Source of the DNA: Bombus terrestris
Taxonomy: Eukaryota; Arthropoda; Insecta; Hymenoptera; Apidae
DNA length: 64,000 nucleotides
Reading direction: 5' to 3'
Assembly: GCF_910591885.1 (NCBI RefSeq)
Contig: NC_063275.1
Location: 15,984,501 to 16,048,500 of the forward strand
The translations under genes and the position numbers were made by a program. Shown here in pieces: positions 35,501 to 47,463 of this stretch. The notes under the pieces were generated by a model, which was not told the origin of the DNA, ran no database searches, and saw nothing but the letters and a program-made list of their open reading frames with translations. Position 1 is the stretch's first letter, and each line of letters starts with the position of its first letter.

Positions 35501-38500
35501 GATTTATGTGCTTTTTTAAACCAACTTATAACTGTCATCGTGTCGATTTCGTCGCGAATAAAATTTCTTCCTCCGGTGGAATTGCCGCGAAAAAGCGACC
35601 TCTGTTCTTGGAAAGTTTGTTCTAGCTAAGGGGTAACTGGGATAACGGTTGTTCAAAAATAAATAATATCCTGTGATATATTACGGAGGATTATTGCGAT
35701 ATTGACATAAGCAATCTTCTCGATATAATTTTCCTCCGAACCGATGATTAGCGTATGTTTACCTTCGTTCTACACGAATTAAATAGATATATCGATGAAT
35801 AATATGCATGTTATGCCGATTAGTATCTCTGTAGCAGATTCGTCTTGATCGAAGCACAAAGGAGGAATTTGCGAGCAAGCGAGTCAGTGGTATCAGTGCG
35901 AAAGATTTCGACACATTTTCGCGGATACGTCACGTTGGCACGTATCGTACATGACAGATAGTTGCCCGAAGCGTATGTGTCATTAGTTCGCGAGAAGAAG
36001 CGTGAGAAATCGCTGGTATTTTCTCTAAAACGTACCGCGTTTCTCATCGCTCCTAATATGTACGCATAGACGTAATCAGGGAGGTATCGAAGTTTACTGC
36101 TTGAAATCTCTTTTCACTTTCACTCGAGCTTGCACAATACGCGTGCAAAAGATAAGATTTCAAACGGTAGCCTAAAAATATCGATTAGTTCTACTTCAAC
36201 TATACTTCTTGACCATTTTTACGAAGAATTTTCTTTAAAAATATCAAAGTACTCGAAAACGTGAAAACTGTCAAGGTGCGTTAACGATAGACGATGTTTA
36301 ATCAGTATCGATGACAGCCGTTCGCGGAACACGGGATAAAGCGTGCGAGATTCCGCGAACCGGTCGTAGGAAAATCAAATATTGGCCGTCGATAATCGGC
36401 GTCGATTCTATTCCCGCGCTTCGCGGAAAGTAATTCCGCAGTTATTCGTCCGACTTTTGCCCATCGCCGGAAACCAGGCCGTCGGGGAATCCGGACTTTC
36501 GACCGATCGCGTCACACTAGCAACTTGCCCTCGTTGTTGTTGTTGCCATTGTTATTCCCATCGGTCGTGACACTTCAGCCTGTCTGCACATCGACGATAG
36601 CGTGCACGCGGCGTGATCGTGACTCCTTCTGCATGCAACGACGCATTGCTTCACTTTTTTATTTCTCCTTATACGTGTTCTCGTTAGATTGCGCTTCGAG
36701 GACGCTTCTTTATATTTTTCAATGTTTGGTAAAAAAAAAAGTGGAGTCGATCGAGGAAAAAGACGATACAAAGTTGCGTGAACGCGGTGTCAGTTTCTTT
36801 GCCCTAGAGGTAAGAGGAAGTAGTGGGAAGAAGATAGATAAAACTCGAAACCTGTGATGTCTCCATCGGCGAGATATCAGTTTTCCAAACGACGAACAGG
36901 TGTAGGTTCACGTGCATCTAGTGTACACATTCTCGACGCACGCGCTCCTAGATTAGGCGTTTTTCCGGCCAGGTATTAGATATCGCGCGATTTACTGCCG
37001 AGTAACGCGTATCATGTGCTAACAATGACATGCATTTATATTCGCGCAATTATGGTTTATCTTACGGCGATGGCGCGTGCTCATCCCTATGGCCGTATTG
37101 CGCGTCTACGCATCGGCTGCGATAATAAAAGCGTCATGTGTCGCTCCGTTCTGTCGTACCTTTTTTCACTGGCCGACGCTCGTGTTACGACGCCACTGAC
37201 TTTTATGTAATCGATGCTTGGAAAGCATCGCCACGGCTCATTACGATTCAGCCGAGTTTTTCTCACAAGAGTTTATTAAACGATTCTTAACACGAGGAAA
37301 GTTGCTGGAGACGAGATTTCGAAAGAATAATTTTGGGGGCGGTGGAAAACAGACAGCGATGGAGACGCCCACGCCGCCGTTGCGGCATCTCTAATCTTTT
37401 TTCACGCGTAGATAAACGCTCTTTGCCCGTGGACCTATTTGAAAAAAAAGCAACGTTCTTTGGCAAATTATCGACCGAAGAGAAACAAACACTCGTAAAA
37501 TTGTAGCTTATGCGAGGGATATTTTGTAGGGGAACGGCGAAAGTAGGGGTAGGCTTGCTTGTTGTCAGAAGCAATAGCTGGCGAGGAAAAAGCTCGGGTA
37601 ATGATGCGGTAACGATATCGATCGTAGGATCTCGAACAACAGCGTTCGGAAATCGCCGTTTGAAACGTATCCAGTGCTTCTATTTTTGCATGCAAACAAT
37701 TCTTATGTAAGTTGTTTGTAAATAAACGATATTTCAAAGTTTATTGGATCATTAGCACAAGGTAAACGCGTAGAAAGGACCGCGCACGAAGGACGCGCAC
37801 GCGATCTATGGTTAAACTCGTTCTTCTACTATTTACGACGTTACAGCGATGAAGAACTAGTGGTTTCGCTGAGGAAATAATTCGTGACCTTGACACTACC
37901 TCCAAGAAAAATATGTTTTCTTTTAGCGGTAAAAAAAAGTTCTCCTTTTTGCCAGCAAGATGGTTGTAAAAACAACTGCGTGCGCATCGCAGAAAAAAAG
38001 TTTGGCAAACAAGAAGGCAGTGAAAACGAGGTAAAAAAAAATATGCGTAAACATGCATTTGCTTACTTCCTAAAATACGATGACTTCACTTTTGTACTGC
38101 GCGGAATACAAATTTCCCGCACTTGAACGATTTCGCATCAATTTATTTATGTACACCGATAGCTATTAAAGTAAAACTACCCTTAAAGAAATCGATCAAA
38201 GTATTTTGCAGAAGCTATATTCGCAAACATGTTGGAAAAATCTTGCAAACATTCCGTTCGTACACAAGCTTTCGAATCGAAGGTCGAGATAGATTCTCGC
38301 GCTTCCTCTCGACGGAAGGTCGATGGGCGGCTTGAGCGAGCAAGATATCGCGCGATAAAGAAACGTTGCTCCGACCTATCCTTCCGACCGTCACTCATAA
38401 TAAACGTGGACGGTGCCACGAGAGGAATGCGAATAAGTGGCGCGATGCGTTCCCATCCTGCGTTATTTGCGACCTCGAGAAGCAATGTACAGCCGTGGGC

Positions 38501-39420
38501 AGGTGCTCGCGACTTTCGCGAATCGACGCGTGTTAGCTTACCCGTGTCACGAGTTAAAGCGCAGCATCGTTAATAATTAGAATTTTTTGCTCAAACTCCA
38601 TTCAAATGTCCGTGACTGTCTCACGCTATTTTTACGGAGATTAAGTCCCGGGCGTTTGATCGATCGATTTACAATATGTATTTACGACTTACGTTTATTT
38701 TGATTTTTTGTTAAATCAATACGTACCGTCTATAACGGCTCTCGCCTTTCCTCGAACGAAGACGCGTAACAGTAACAACAGCGCGATTAGATTTCATCGT
38801 ATCGCGTAGAATAAGATAAAGCGAGGAACGGAAATAGTTGTCGCTCGTATGTAATTGCGATTGAATAGCTGTGCATGCGCGGCATGTGTCCTTATAAAGT
38901 CTGACCTTCGATGCGGTACAAAAATTACCACATAAAGACGATAAATGTTGGAGGGAGAAAAAATTGAAGTGCCGCTAAGACGAACGTGAGAACGGATGAA
39001 AATATGGTAGATGGATCGATTCAATTGGACAGAAGATAAAACGCGAGTGGAACGTGACACGTTCCGGCAATCTGACCGCTTTTGGCGCACGCGACGCGTC
39101 GTTTACGCAATTTATCGTAACGTTATAAACGCGGGGTTTAACTCCGTGTTCTTTGGTATCGCGTGCACGACCAACGACGCAGTAAATTCTCCGATCCTTC
39201 GTTTTAATCGTTCTTCGAAAACACGGCTGCCCCTGGGAACGGCATACAAACGACTTTCCACCCTCTGGCTTCGTACGCCGCGACGCCGACGCGTTTACTC
39301 TCGTGTTCGTCCCCGTGGCCAGATTCGGTATTCGTTGTATTAATTTGCAGGACCGAACGCAACTCTATCGCTACAGTTTCATAAAATCTGGTGTACTCAC
39401 AGTGCTCGTTAGCCGATAAC
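29526..39420. other. non-coding stretch, nearly 10 kb
   Basis: No gene, RNA gene or clear transposon seen. A small inverted repeat, tggatccg...cggatcca, lies near 30298-30323. A short GTT repeat lies near 36535-36547. An open frame at 36525-36857 contains a possible acceptor (after 36687) and donor (gag/gtaaga near 36810) but spans an A10 run and has no recognisable content. The 31500-31730 stretch has a different texture with repeated short words (attgttag) and may be an old repeat I cannot name. Confidence 0.4.
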
Positions 39421-39600
39421 CTAGAGGCTGGCCTCGCGCGCCCGGAATGTGAATCAGCCGCACGCGCGGCTCCCACGGCCGCTGTTGTTTACAACGGCAC
39501 GGCGGCGCGTGTGCATGCACCTTTAAGTCGGGATGCGCGGCCAGGTATGCGGCGTTCACACCTGTGCGCGACACAATCGGGCTAAATATAGAGAGTCACT
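39421..39600. promoter_or_regulatory. CpG-dense patch, possible promoter or first exon
   Basis: Dense CpG and GC (gcgcgcccgg, gccgcacgcgcgg, cggcggcgcgtg), ending on the plus side with a TATA-like ctaaatatag at about 39583. On the minus strand the patch runs out through a donor-like sequence, act/gtgagt, near 39405-39410. Both orientations therefore have partial support and neither is proved. Confidence 0.25.
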
Positions 39601-42600
39601 CGGTATACTAGCGACGTTCTCGATGTTCGCCGATACAGACGCCTATTAATAGCGTGCGACAATCGGACGCGCTCGCCATCGAATAAAAGAGGGAACCGCG
39701 TGTGTGGTCCGGGCAATTAGCGGTCACTAGCGACAACTTTTCTGGACGATGTTGTGTACCGAATGTATCGCAGAATGCAATATCTGGGTCGTGTTACGTC
39801 GTATTTCAGAAAGAGAATTGCACGGTAAAATTGTTCGATATGGATGATCTTTATCGCTAAATATAAATAACTATGATACACGCGTATTATTTCGCATACA
39901 CAAGTTTACCGTTTGTGCTTTCTTTAGCTGCAGCCAATGAACCTTGCAAGCAAGTCGAACGAAAGCGAGTCAAAGCGGCCGCAGAAGCCGCCTGTTCCCG
40001 AACTAGCAGGAAAGTTAACCAATGGTCGCCCCCAGGACGTAAACAATAAACAAAAGTCTCGATGAATCAGCGCTAAGGCACGTTGAATCGAGCCAGCTCT
40101 AAAGATGCTCTATTATTAGCCGTGTGAGGCAATTACGGGCACGCCGGTAACGATTAACCAGCCGCTTTTAAATCGGCCAGTTATTCCTGCCGATGTGTCA
40201 TGGTAAAGCGGCTGTTCCAGTGGAATCGGCGACATTGACGGCGTCATAGCCGTCCGTGTGTCTATTCGCTCGCCAACGCGGCCACGAGGAAATAGGATCG
40301 TGGAAATAAGCTTCTATGTTCGTCGATGATTTATAAATAAAATAACGAGATTGTTAAGCGGCGCCAACAGAGAATAAATATGCGCGCGACGTACTGTTCT
40401 CCGGGCCCCAACGAACTTTTCCAGCGTATTTTCCCGTTTCCCCGTTTCTTCGAACGAACGTGAATGAAGGTAGACTCGGGACAAGCCTTTGTCGCCAGAC
40501 GATTCACACACGTTCGCCAAGATGCGCGACCAGCATGCGAATAGCGGCACGTTCGCGATTAGAACACCCGCTACAGCCTACGTTCCCGTTGGTAGGCTGG
40601 TGTAAACAGGAAGCTCGCTATCGCCTTCACGCTGAATCTTCCATTGTCTCTGCGACAACGGGCAAAATCGCTCGGCGATTCTCCGTACCCGAAGACTGGC
40701 AGTTGGACAAAAGATTTCTTCTTTCGGAACTATATATGTAAGTAATTTTATCTCTTTCGTTTCCGCGAATTCCTTCTTGACAATTAGATTTCTGGATGGA
40801 CTAGTTTCTCGTCGAACTCTAATCGGTTGCTCAAAGAGCGCATCCATGGCAAGTTTTTGCATATGATCTGTTTTAGCAAGAGAAACCGTCTTCGCATGAG
40901 AAACACGAGGCGCCGCCGTCTCGCTGCCTACTTTTTAGAATATTCGAGATTTCTACTCTCACGGACGATTTTCTACCGTCCCGGAACTACGCGGCTCTGA
41001 TGCATTATGTCCGCGCCACGTTGACGCGTTCCCTGGCGAAAGACTTTTGTTCTTTCCCACTCTATGGATTATTCATGTATACTCGGTGTTTAAAGTGACA
41101 ATATAATTACATCTCTAACTCGGCCTGTCATGGAAATCCCTGCTGACTTCAACCTTCCTTTTAACACGCGAACATCAAAAACTCCACAAGCTTCTCTTCC
41201 GTCTTTCGGGAACTCGGTTTTCCTTCGATTATCGCGCTCAGTCGGTACACAATAACATCGTCACTTTCTAAAAAGCGTGTCGTTCACATTGCCAAGCGTA
41301 TATCCCGTCGGCGAACGTGTGAACGCGCTCAGAGGCTTAATCACACGCGCGCGGTGTCGTTCGGCCGCGATCCAGAAACGATGTCGAACAAAGAAGATCA
41401 CGGTGAAGTTTGCGTGGAGAACGTGTTCGATGGTTGCACTCGACCTAGGTCAAGGTGAACGGGCGACCATCGTTCGTAGGGTCGTCGTTGCGAGGGAACA
41501 GCGTTCGACAAGCGAACGGCAGACAACGCAGGACTTCCGAGACGCATCGTGAGAAGTATCGAAGAACCGAGGCCGTAGGACCGGCTGGCCACGTGACTTC
41601 CCAGGAACGTGGCTTCCGTTCCATACCTCGTTGATTGCGTTGTATAACGCGTGCGGGCCGGAAGACGGATTACGAGCAACGCGGGAAATTGTCTTCATCC
41701 TCCGTGATCGCGTTTGTTTTCATTACCATCGACTCAACGTGTTCGAATCCGACGCGCGGTGGAATTCGCATATAAACAAAGCGATTAAATCATTGCTGTT
41801 TAAGTCTTTATCGCTCGTAGGATGTGCCAGTTCCCTTTGGTCACATCCTTATCTCTTCTATTTAGAATCTTCCGTTCTAGATATTCCAAATATTTGATCA
41901 TTCGTTGTTTCGATGATCGCTTGCCTTTACCCAAACGATTCTAATTTCGCGGCCAGCCAAATTCGAATTTCGATATTTGTATCGCACGTGGTATTTAACA
42001 TTCGTAACTACCGTTAGTAATCAGTTACGCGGAGTATGACATTTGGCGGATCTACTTTCATTCCTGACGCAACACGTACTAAGTTTCACGTCAGGTTCCG
42101 CTGGTCAGATATTCTACTGCATTGTATTATATAAATACAGTTGTGCATTTTCTAATTTTTCGATACATAGAAATTTCTACGGAATACCGTGTATTATTCT
42201 TACATTTGCCGCAAAACTCGCGAATAATTAACAGCGATCGTAACTGGGTAACAACGAGGAACCATCTGGTCCGAAACTTCAGACGTCGAAGACGCCATCG
42301 ATCCAGTCCTTTCAACCTGGCCGAGCTTACGCAACGTCGAAAGACAAAACTATCACATCGCGTTCGACGTTACCCGCCAGCTTCACAAGCCAGTCGTGGC
42401 ACGCACTGATGTTTATTTGTTTTATCCGGTGGTGAATTGCACGCGATCGGTTTTCGGCCGCGTGATTCGAGGAGGACCGAGTGCGCGCCACATAAGGGCA
42501 GTAGGTCACTCCCGAAATGATCAGACCGACGCCGTCCGTGTCTGTCGGCCGCGACTACTATTCCTGGCAAATTATTCCGGCCTCTCGCGAATAAATTGGC

Positions 42601-43476
42601 CCGGACCGACGCCGACCGCGACCATTATCGTATGTGTTCGAGACTGCGTTATTAATTTAACGAACCTGCTGTCGTCTCCGCCATTACGATCCGTTTTATC
42701 GACTCGGAGCGTGATAATTCCAACGAATAATAATAAATTTGTCGCCGATAGAGAGTGCGGTATTTTTGTTTCAGTCGTTTCTTCGTTTGATGAGGCATCG
42801 AAACTCGAATTATGTATATTTAGATATAATCAAGAGCGGGAAACGTTTTCGTAACGATTCGATCTTTCGTATCTTGGCAAACAAAGAGTCAGAGGAAATG
42901 TGCTCGTAAACAGTGACGTTCGCGAAGGAAAGGAATTCACGGCGCAAGAATTACGAGGTTATTTGGACGACGTCTCGCCGGCCGTGGAGGACGATTTTCC
43001 GAAACGAATCATCCCTCCACGCGTCCCGAAACTTTGTTCGCCATATATAAGTACGAATTTGGCAATGCGTCGTGTCTATTTTTGCGGATTTATTAGCCGA
43101 AATGGGTCGCTCGTGGCTACTTATGGTAGAGAAGCGAATATACCGAGTTCCTATCTCTCCAAAGCTAGTATTGCATGGTGGCGTTGTAATTTAGTTTTGT
43201 CTGTTAAATAGAAGAGATCTCCTTCCATCCTTAGACGAAATACTCTTTATGTGCTATATTCAGGTAAAAATCACATATAACAAAGCCTATAAATTTTATT
43301 GAGAGAGAATTGGGAAATATTTTCGGCCGAAGCGTTTCTCAACGACGCGCAACTTGGAAAGAAAGACGCGGACGTAATTCGTCGAGGGCGGTAATTACTA
43401 TTCGACTATTTTCGTTCCGCGTTGGTGTCGCGGTATCGTCTATAATCCACCGGCACTGGTTTGGCAACGACCTCCG
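39601..43476. other. non-coding stretch
   Basis: No gene supported. Two short frames, 40460-40741 (ending at a donor-like tat/gtaagt) and 42900-43211, are somewhat protein-like but carry no domain. A short repeated word (gaccgacgccg) occurs at about 42526 and 42604. Confidence 0.4.
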
Positions 43477-43610
43477 TCTATTTATGGATTACTAACATCG
43501 AGACCGGACACGACTCGTTCCGGTCTCTCTCGAGTGGGTCGAGCACAGAGCGAAGTCGCTCGTGGCGACCCGTTTCCAACCGGCTACGCTCGCTGATGGA
43601 TGAATCGAGT
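43477..43610 (+). repeat. hairpin-forming repeat, copy 1 of 3
   Basis: Copy 1 begins near tttatggatt and includes gaccggacacgactcgttc, then tctcgagtgggtcgag. The core 43536-43571 can fold: gggtcg pairs with cgaccc, cac with gtg, and agcga with tcgct. A second hairpin just upstream (agaccgg...ccggtct, 43501-43526) is unique to this copy. Related copies lie at about 44155 and 44970 in the same orientation. Family unknown. Confidence 0.6.
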
Positions 43611-44154
43611 CGCTTGAAAATTTGCGAATCCGTCGCGACGCCGCCACAGAGGCGTCCAGGTGCTCCAATTAAATGGAAACGTCTGCACAGCGGCATTAGT
43701 GGATGGAAATTAATTGGTCGGCCAAGAGCGGAATCAATCTCGGTTAACTCGCTTGCTTCTGATCGGTAATTTGCGTTTGGAAACGATTGGCTGACTTGTT
43801 ACAAGGCAACGATCGGCACGCGAGCAAGTAGGTTCAGAATCAAAGTAGCGGTAAACTGTGCGCTCGTCTTTTCTCGAGCAGTAACAAACAAAGCAGGAGG
43901 AATCTCGAAGATACTCTCGAATACTACTACTATTATTAATGTCTCTTAAGAAACAAAATTTTAATCGAATTAAGTCGATTACAATTTGAATCCGTTCTTG
44001 TTAAGAGTCGAGGGATTTTTGTCGTTAATGAAGATGCAACGTGTTTTCAACGTTGCTCTCTTCGACCAACGGTATCAACGTAAATGTCTTTAGAAGAATC
44101 GAATGCCTGGAAGGACTAAAATATTTTCATCGTGGGTGCTGGATTCACGGGTCG

Positions 44155-44285
44155 TTTATTTAAGGATTCGTGGCAGATGGACCGGACGTGGCTCGTTCGA
44201 ATCTCGAGTGGGTCGAGTGCAGCGGTCGAGCGTAGCGACCCGAATTGCACTTGGTGCGCTCCGATGGAATGGATCAAATAGGTCA
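44155..44285 (+). repeat. hairpin-forming repeat, copy 2 of 3
   Basis: Aligns with copy 1 through accggac, ctcgttc and an exact 16-base block, tctcgagtgggtcgag, and keeps the outer stem gggtcg...cgaccc (44210-44241). The flank tttaaggatt matches copy 1's tttatggatt, so similarity extends about 30 bp left of the core. Copies 1 and 2 are about 674 bp apart. Confidence 0.6.
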
Positions 44286-44969
44286 CGCTCGAACGTGTTC
44301 TCTAATTTTTCCAGTTGGTTTGCAAACCTGTATCCTCGAAAGAGTCAGGCATCTCAGCCGAACAGCGGGGATTCCGAGTAAATTTAATCGTGATAAAATT
44401 GTCCATCAACCGCGTGGCCGTGTTTTGCGTTGGAAGGCTTCCGTCGATGCTACAATCCCATCCTAGATTCTGATACCGGGGACGTGTGATTGCGATAGAG
44501 GAAAGTGCGGTTATTTGCCCAGAAAGTTTCTCTTTTTGTAACCGGCTCACGTCGATCAGCTGCTTTTGAAAGAGCATCTAAAGACAGATCTGGACGTCGC
44601 TTTCCGAAAAACTGAAAAGATGTTGGTCATGGACGTGCGTTTACCGCCGGAGCGACTCGACGTAGCAAATATTGATATTGTACTCGACAAATATTCGTCT
44701 AATATTCGACTAATGACATCAAATATCCAATCACTCGATCCGTTAGACGGACCATCGAATTTTCTCTTCGGAGAGTTCGCAGCAATGGAACGTATCCGTG
44801 TATATTGGAGAAACGGCGGCGCTCAAGGTAGCCGCGAAACGTCTCAGGGACAAGCGTTCGTCGATATGTGGTGATTTGCCGAAATTGCGGTCTATGAAAC
44901 GCGACCGAATGGAGAGCTAGAGAGGATAGAGGAGAGGAGAAAGGCACGGTCGTGTTCATTGGTTGGCTC

Positions 44970-45110
44970 GCGATCGTTGGACACGACCCTCGTGTTCCGG
45001 TCTGCGTGGAACGGGTCGAGTGCATTGCAGCGATGGTCGCGAGAGCCGATCCCCGATCTCCGGTCCCCTTGGCTCGATCCGCGAGGCCACGCTTAGGGAC
45101 AGTGGGTCAA
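44970..45110 (+). repeat. hairpin-forming repeat, copy 3 of 3 (most diverged)
   Basis: Shares ggacacgac and ttccggtct with copy 1 and gggtcgagtgca with copy 2. The stem is weaker: gggtcg at 45013-45018 faces cgatccc at 45047-45053, with a bulge. It lies about 803 bp from copy 2. The shared words keep the same order in all three copies, which argues for common descent. Confidence 0.45.
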
Positions 45111-45440
45111 GTAGGTCGGTCCCGCAACGCTCAGACAGCCGACAGGCGCGCGCTCAGGTTACGTAACCCTCGGAGGGAGAAAGTCTCCCCTCCTGCCCCG
45201 TGCCGGCGTCCTTCCAGCGTTCCCCCTGCGTTCAAACGTTCCCACCTCCACATCCGTGCGCGCGATCTGCAACTCGACTTGCCACGGACTGTTTACAAAC
45301 AAATCCTCCCACCTTTCGAAGCGGCAGACCCTGCCTGCCACCCGGCGCGGACGTACATCGTCCGGCGACGACAGCGCCGTCTGGATCCCCCTGAATCGAC
45401 CTGAGTCGACCTGGTCCGGTCTCCAACGAGAGCTAACCAC

Positions 45441-45460
45441 GTACCGAGCCGTACCGAGAG
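45441..45460 (+). repeat. tandem 10-base duplication
   Basis: gtaccgagcc is followed directly by gtaccgagag. About 50 bp upstream, tcgacctgag/tcgacctgg is another near-tandem 10-mer. This GC-rich patch seems prone to small duplications. Confidence 0.6.
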
Positions 45461-45569
45461 TGCGGCGGCTGCTGTGTGCGCCGTGAATCCCACCAGACTG
45501 CATTGCGCAAAATTGCACCACCACCGACCGAAGAAAGCAGCTTGTGGAGAAATTGCCTTCCACTCGTTA

Positions 45570-45990
45570 CAGTCAACTTCTACCTCTCTCTCCCTTTCTG
45601 TCCCTCTTTAGCCCTTCCTTCTTTCCCCAACCGATTCCCCTCTTCGAATCTTCATTTTACCCTGTTCGGTTTTCCTATTTCCTGTGTCCTTCGAATCACG
45701 CAGGCTCTCTTCATCTTCCGCGTCGAAGCGCCTTCTTTCGCACGATTTTTCCTCGATTTCTCCTTCTCTTGTTTCGCGATCTACGTCTCGCTACTAGATC
45801 CGAGTCGTTCGAGATCATCGCCGTCACGAACGACACCGTTGTAAACTGGAATCGACTGCGGAACTCCATCGCATTGTGGCGAGGCAGAGGGAACGAGTGA
45901 AAGGAAGAGGGAGCGAAAGAGAGGAGAATCGGGAAAGGAGACGACGGCGACGGCGACGACGAGCACGGGACCGGCCGTGGAGAGAGAAAC
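45570..45990. repeat. pyrimidine-rich block followed by purine-rich block
   Basis: About 45570-45780 is CT-rich on the plus strand. From about 45876 to 45985 the strand is GA-rich, with a gacggc/gacgac triplet run near 45940-45962. This is the same kind of strand switch as at 9215-9720 but in the opposite order. Open frames across it are compositional. Confidence 0.65.
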
Positions 45991-47175
45991 GCCGTTTACT
46001 TTGCTTTTTACAGTCGCGTTCCAGATTCCCTGGAATCCGGCGCACTCGTAACTGTAGTTAATTGTTGTTTAGATCGAGCGATGGCCGTCGCGCCACCGCT
46101 TTGTACGTTACACGGTGTCCTCCACCGGACGCGAACAAAGGAAGACCACGCGATCTGAACGTGCTCGTCTTCCGGTACCCGGTCGACCTCTCGGGAATTC
46201 GGTCGCCGTTAGAAACTTCACAATTTTCAAACGCCTCGATCGAAACGACTGCCTCCAGTTACACACCACGTAATCGTTTCCAACGAGGTTATCGCATTTT
46301 TCAGGTGTATTGGGTTAGCGGGTTTCCGTGCGACCAGATCGTTTAGCCAGGCGGTTAATCGTTCGATTTTTCAGCGACGAATGCGCGAGGATTCTAACTC
46401 TCGAGCTATTGTTTCGTAAAGTCGTAAATTACGAACGAATGCATTCCGAGATATTTAGGGGTAATTTACTTTCGAAGCGGCGATTGCCACGACGAATACT
46501 GCCGGGTCGAGATCTTCTCACGAAGTTGCGCCTTGCGAAGCTGTCCGTTTAGATGCCGTTCTCCTATCGCGCGTATTTTTCTCCTCGTCGATTTGTTCGA
46601 CTGTGAACATCCGCTTCAGCCGATATCTGTCGAAGGTTCGCAGTTCGGCGCGCTAATTTCTCGCTCGAGGAAATACACGACTACGTATGTCCAGCTAGAC
46701 GAGCACCATCGAACTTCGTCTAGACTAGTTCGCTGTTCCTAACCAACTTCTATGACGATTTCGGAAGGCATCTATCGATCCGTTTCAATTTGCTGCCTTC
46801 CCAAATTAATCCTGACTACTTGGTTAGACAGAAATTTGGTCGCCTTTCTCACAAACGTCGTATAATTCATTTTATAACCATAAGGCGAATGGTTAATCAA
46901 AGAAGACTTCTTCTACTGATATGAAAAGACACAAAATTGAAATTACGCAAGTAAGACAATAAAATTTAAAATTTAGAAATATCAGATATCTGCATGAATC
47001 AGAACTCAAATATCGAGGATCGATCGAACGATGCTGTTCGTCTAAAATCAAGCATCTTCGTGAATGTCGATACTCGTGAAGTAAGAGAAGCGTGTCAGGC
47101 ATGTTTCTAAACACGCAGGACTCGAAGAGGATGCTCGCGATTATTTCGCGAGACGCATCCGCCTCGTCGAGGATC
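45991..47175. other. non-coding stretch
   Basis: No supported gene or repeat. The end, 46860-47000, is AT-rich and borders a CpG-dense patch. Confidence 0.45.
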
Positions 47176-47463
47176 GACGATCGCCTGGAATCTAGCAGGA
47201 AAGTGTACGTGCGGCTAGCGAGCGAGCGAGCGAGCGATTCCGCATCGCGCGGCAGACGCGAATTTCGTACAAAACATAAGCCGTACATAGAAACGCAGAT
47301 ACAGTGGCCTAGACAAGTAGGTCGCGGCGCAGTTCTCGCGGCGCGAGCTCGCGTGCGCGAGACCGCGACGCTCGTGTCCGTGTGCGCAGCTAGGCGAGCA
47401 GACGCGGAGCGAAGCGTGTCGGTGCGCGTGTGACCGCGCTCGCACACCGCCGCACGTGGACAG
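47176..47463 (+). promoter_or_regulatory. CpG island-like patch with possible first exon and splice donor
   Basis: The most CpG-dense part of the window: many gcgcg and cgcgg words, a (gcga)n run at 47217-47236, and an abrupt change to AT-rich sequence at both sides. On the plus strand it ends in cacgtggacag/gtatat, a plausible donor with GT at 47464. This would suit an untranslated first exon of a gene to the right. The minus strand is not excluded. No TATA box was seen. Confidence 0.3.
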
